Virus record (IMG/VR): IMGVR_UViG_3300032223_002232
Span: 1 to 64,000 of that record
DNA from: a virus
Reading direction: 5' to 3' (one strand)
Length of the DNA: 64,000 nt
In this document: piece by piece, positions 63,601 to 64,000 of the stretch
Numbering within the stretch: position 1 is the stretch's first letter
How the letters are laid out: every line of letters begins with the position of its first letter
Program-made: the position numbers and the translations under genes
Notes under the pieces: generated by a model
Database searches by the model: none
What the model saw: only the letters and a program-made list of their open reading frames with translations
What the model was told of the DNA's origin: nothing

Positions 63601-63889
63601 CATCAAGAAATAATCTAGTATCAATAGTTTTGACTGTATCAATTTTATTTTGATTTAAATCTAAAAATTTGCATTCTGGTCTTAAAAATGACCATTTACT
63701 TGGTTTTAATTGTGTATCATATGATTTAGAATATAATGATGTTAAACTAATAATATGATCATTGTCATTAGATGAGGTTATTATGACCCTAAATGGATAA
63801 CGATTTAAATGACCAGCAAAGGTTGGTGGAGGTGTGTAATCAAAATATATTGATTCATTCAATAATGTTGGTGTCGGAAGAGCTTGCAT
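60674..63889 (-). CDS. virion protein with Vgb/NHL-type propeller, 1071 aa
   Basis: A 1071-residue protein. Residues about 370-740 hold repeats like AWACDGELNYLYKFSSNGEI, IVLDGDQNIWMTLYDTLSVL, NNVWVTYSNYVSGLLIKYDT, IVVDANDNIWVALSNNIWDS and RGFIYIVNSVENRVYIFNSK, the pattern of virginiamycin-B-lyase/NHL propellers. The lyase's catalytic residues cannot be judged. The first 350 residues are beta-rich with a Pro/Tyr start (YFDYTPPPTFAGHLNRYPF). The last 300 are helical, containing YKLYYPSSMKRLMDILSI and GGAWQGYYEFFEFIPNFN. It starts one base after the previous stop and probably helps form the same tail structure as the next two genes. Confidence 0.65.
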   Translation of the reverse strand: MQALPTPTLLNESIYFDYTPPPTFAGHLNRYPFRVIITSSNDNDHIISLTSLYSKSYDTQLKPSKWSFLRPECKFLDLNQNKIDTVKTIDTRLFLDDNGYINTISGNFIGVSGYAEFYFVDDWFNFDLLCNNKPYSTIVATLAISGIQYFDSQSDHILSTNFSNSKTIAYQPHVFTYRPPDYIKISENGIRDFINPRWYYVKQPIVFSLNWNKKYSSIELDGNGITPYAYESNFCKSNPYSQDDNPVYIECYNPTIQSSFLDPKYITYKNNDNYLSSGYNKNYFYAPKITTLSVTLTAKATVSIPPLNGNTYMPKLWISNPNAGLMALFEYNFIQNFPDLDLKSLPKIQIFNFEVPVVIDPDFNNKGSFNTVGYHGINSIAALPSPYYQAWACDGELNYLYKFSSNGEILNAININKVIDKNNLEHYVTNAISPASIVLDGDQNIWMTLYDTLSVLKFDSAGNFKFAVSPLSSIQNQVPNINSDWYNENESYIHDDGFENFIEPTYIDTDTQNNVWVTYSNYVSGLLIKYDTNGNILTTISYPVCSCPQDIVVDANDNIWVALSNNIWDSKGTLEKRDTNGLLLSSFNSIRGINNLTIDINQNPWFTYSYSRVGYIDTTTSLVSTFNVLDYSDLSKYAPYPSIIPEQNTDDTALEGIACDTRGFIYIVNSVENRVYIFNSKTRTFVDKFYVNPQGKVFWNKTEDGSTEVEINQWNKSAQAYGDWTSMRWNNKYSILNDYILKDDKSNLKTIQLSGKSTALDFYAVSSSGLVSEDAFLVNTFYKYLETNDFKQILVQTQENTTNSYLNARLDLFKINENFDLSDQMKSYSFMPVLQESVYLYNKFLPTIFGSAPFKHSDLGVNAYEKISNFVINNSDVDTCNIDQLYSLANAVNENTNDYKLYYPSSMKRLMDILSINQSILWGSNSFDQNNFATSSPDGIFNRGEPLNSSTYQVSAGTPIVLKTKSLNKFELVNTGYINSLSSYPLELLVDYLNLNGPTGGAWQGYYEFFEFIPNFNNTQVDGIIDWNNKQTSINKSLSSNYQWVANEKTIDRLFSYDLYRGLGVFPTTLA

Positions 63890-63890
63890 T

Positions 63891-64000
63891 TTAGAAATCC
63901 GTTATCTGTATTACACCAGTAGGTTCTATAACATTGATTCTTGATATTAAATTATCTACATTATTAAATATAGGGTATTGGAAATATTGTAATTGATAAT
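63891..64000 (-). CDS. hypothetical protein, C-terminal fragment at window edge
   Basis: The last 35 or so codons of a gene entering from the right edge, ending NNVDNLISRINVIEPTGVIQ followed by ITDF and TAA at 63891-63893. The stop is one base from the ATG of the next gene (TAAAATG), the usual coupling in this block. Too little is visible to name it; the polarity and junction suggest another tail or baseplate protein. Confidence 0.6.
   Translation of the reverse strand, partial: YQLQYFQYPIFNNVDNLISRINVIEPTGVIQITDF

Overview
The window is a piece of an AT-rich, tightly packed tailed-phage genome, most likely a large T4-like myovirus. Three things support this. First, a repeated TATAAATA-type element, the signature of T4-type late promoters, sits just in front of most structural genes. 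Second, several virion proteins (around 46.3-48.7 kb) have the look of structural proteins of marine T4-like cyanophages. Third, a DUF5856-type protein and many small early-type genes are present. The host cannot be named from this sequence. No stretch above 300 bases lacks a gene; the longest gap (2977-3111) holds a candidate structured RNA.

Layout. 1-6.0 kb (minus strand) is an early/accessory block of small genes: a DUF2061 membrane protein, a zinc-ribbon protein, a metallophosphoesterase, a seven-gene operon with a HAD-type phosphatase and a putative lipoprotein, and many unknowns. Nearly every unit is preceded by a copy of one promoter repeat (TTGACA, a conserved 17-nt spacer, TAGAAT) that overlaps the end of the preceding gene. 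6.0-6.7 kb holds a Q/P/T-tailed protein. 6.8-15.9 kb is the only plus-strand block: a 54-aa protein coupled to a 1532-aa von Willebrand A protein, a small structural protein, an RCC1/Pro-Thr/propeller protein and a GT17-like glycosyltransferase. 15.9-24.3 kb (minus) is a glycosylation island of six proteins carrying about nine enzymatic domains. 24.3-25.6 kb holds three small phage proteins. 25.7-63.9 kb (minus) is a 38-kb run of virion genes: a trio of related fibres, a LamG-type protein, a subtilisin-family protease, a 2533-aa protein with a roughly 1,240-residue Pro/Thr stalk and its stalkless paralogue, beta-helix and pyocin-like repetitive fibres, and large propeller-containing tail proteins. 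Both window ends cut genes.

How it may fit together (inference). The virion genes build fibres, stalks and adhesive tips. The glycosyltransferase/methyltransferase island lies between genes for Thr/Pro-rich stalks and could decorate them, making mucin-like glycosylated fibres; host-surface modification is the alternative. Both promoter classes place their -10 element only about 4-16 nt before the ATG, and Shine-Dalgarno sequences are nearly absent, so much of this region may be expressed from leaderless or near-leaderless mRNAs, with internal operon genes joined by ATGA, TAATG or TAAAATG junctions.
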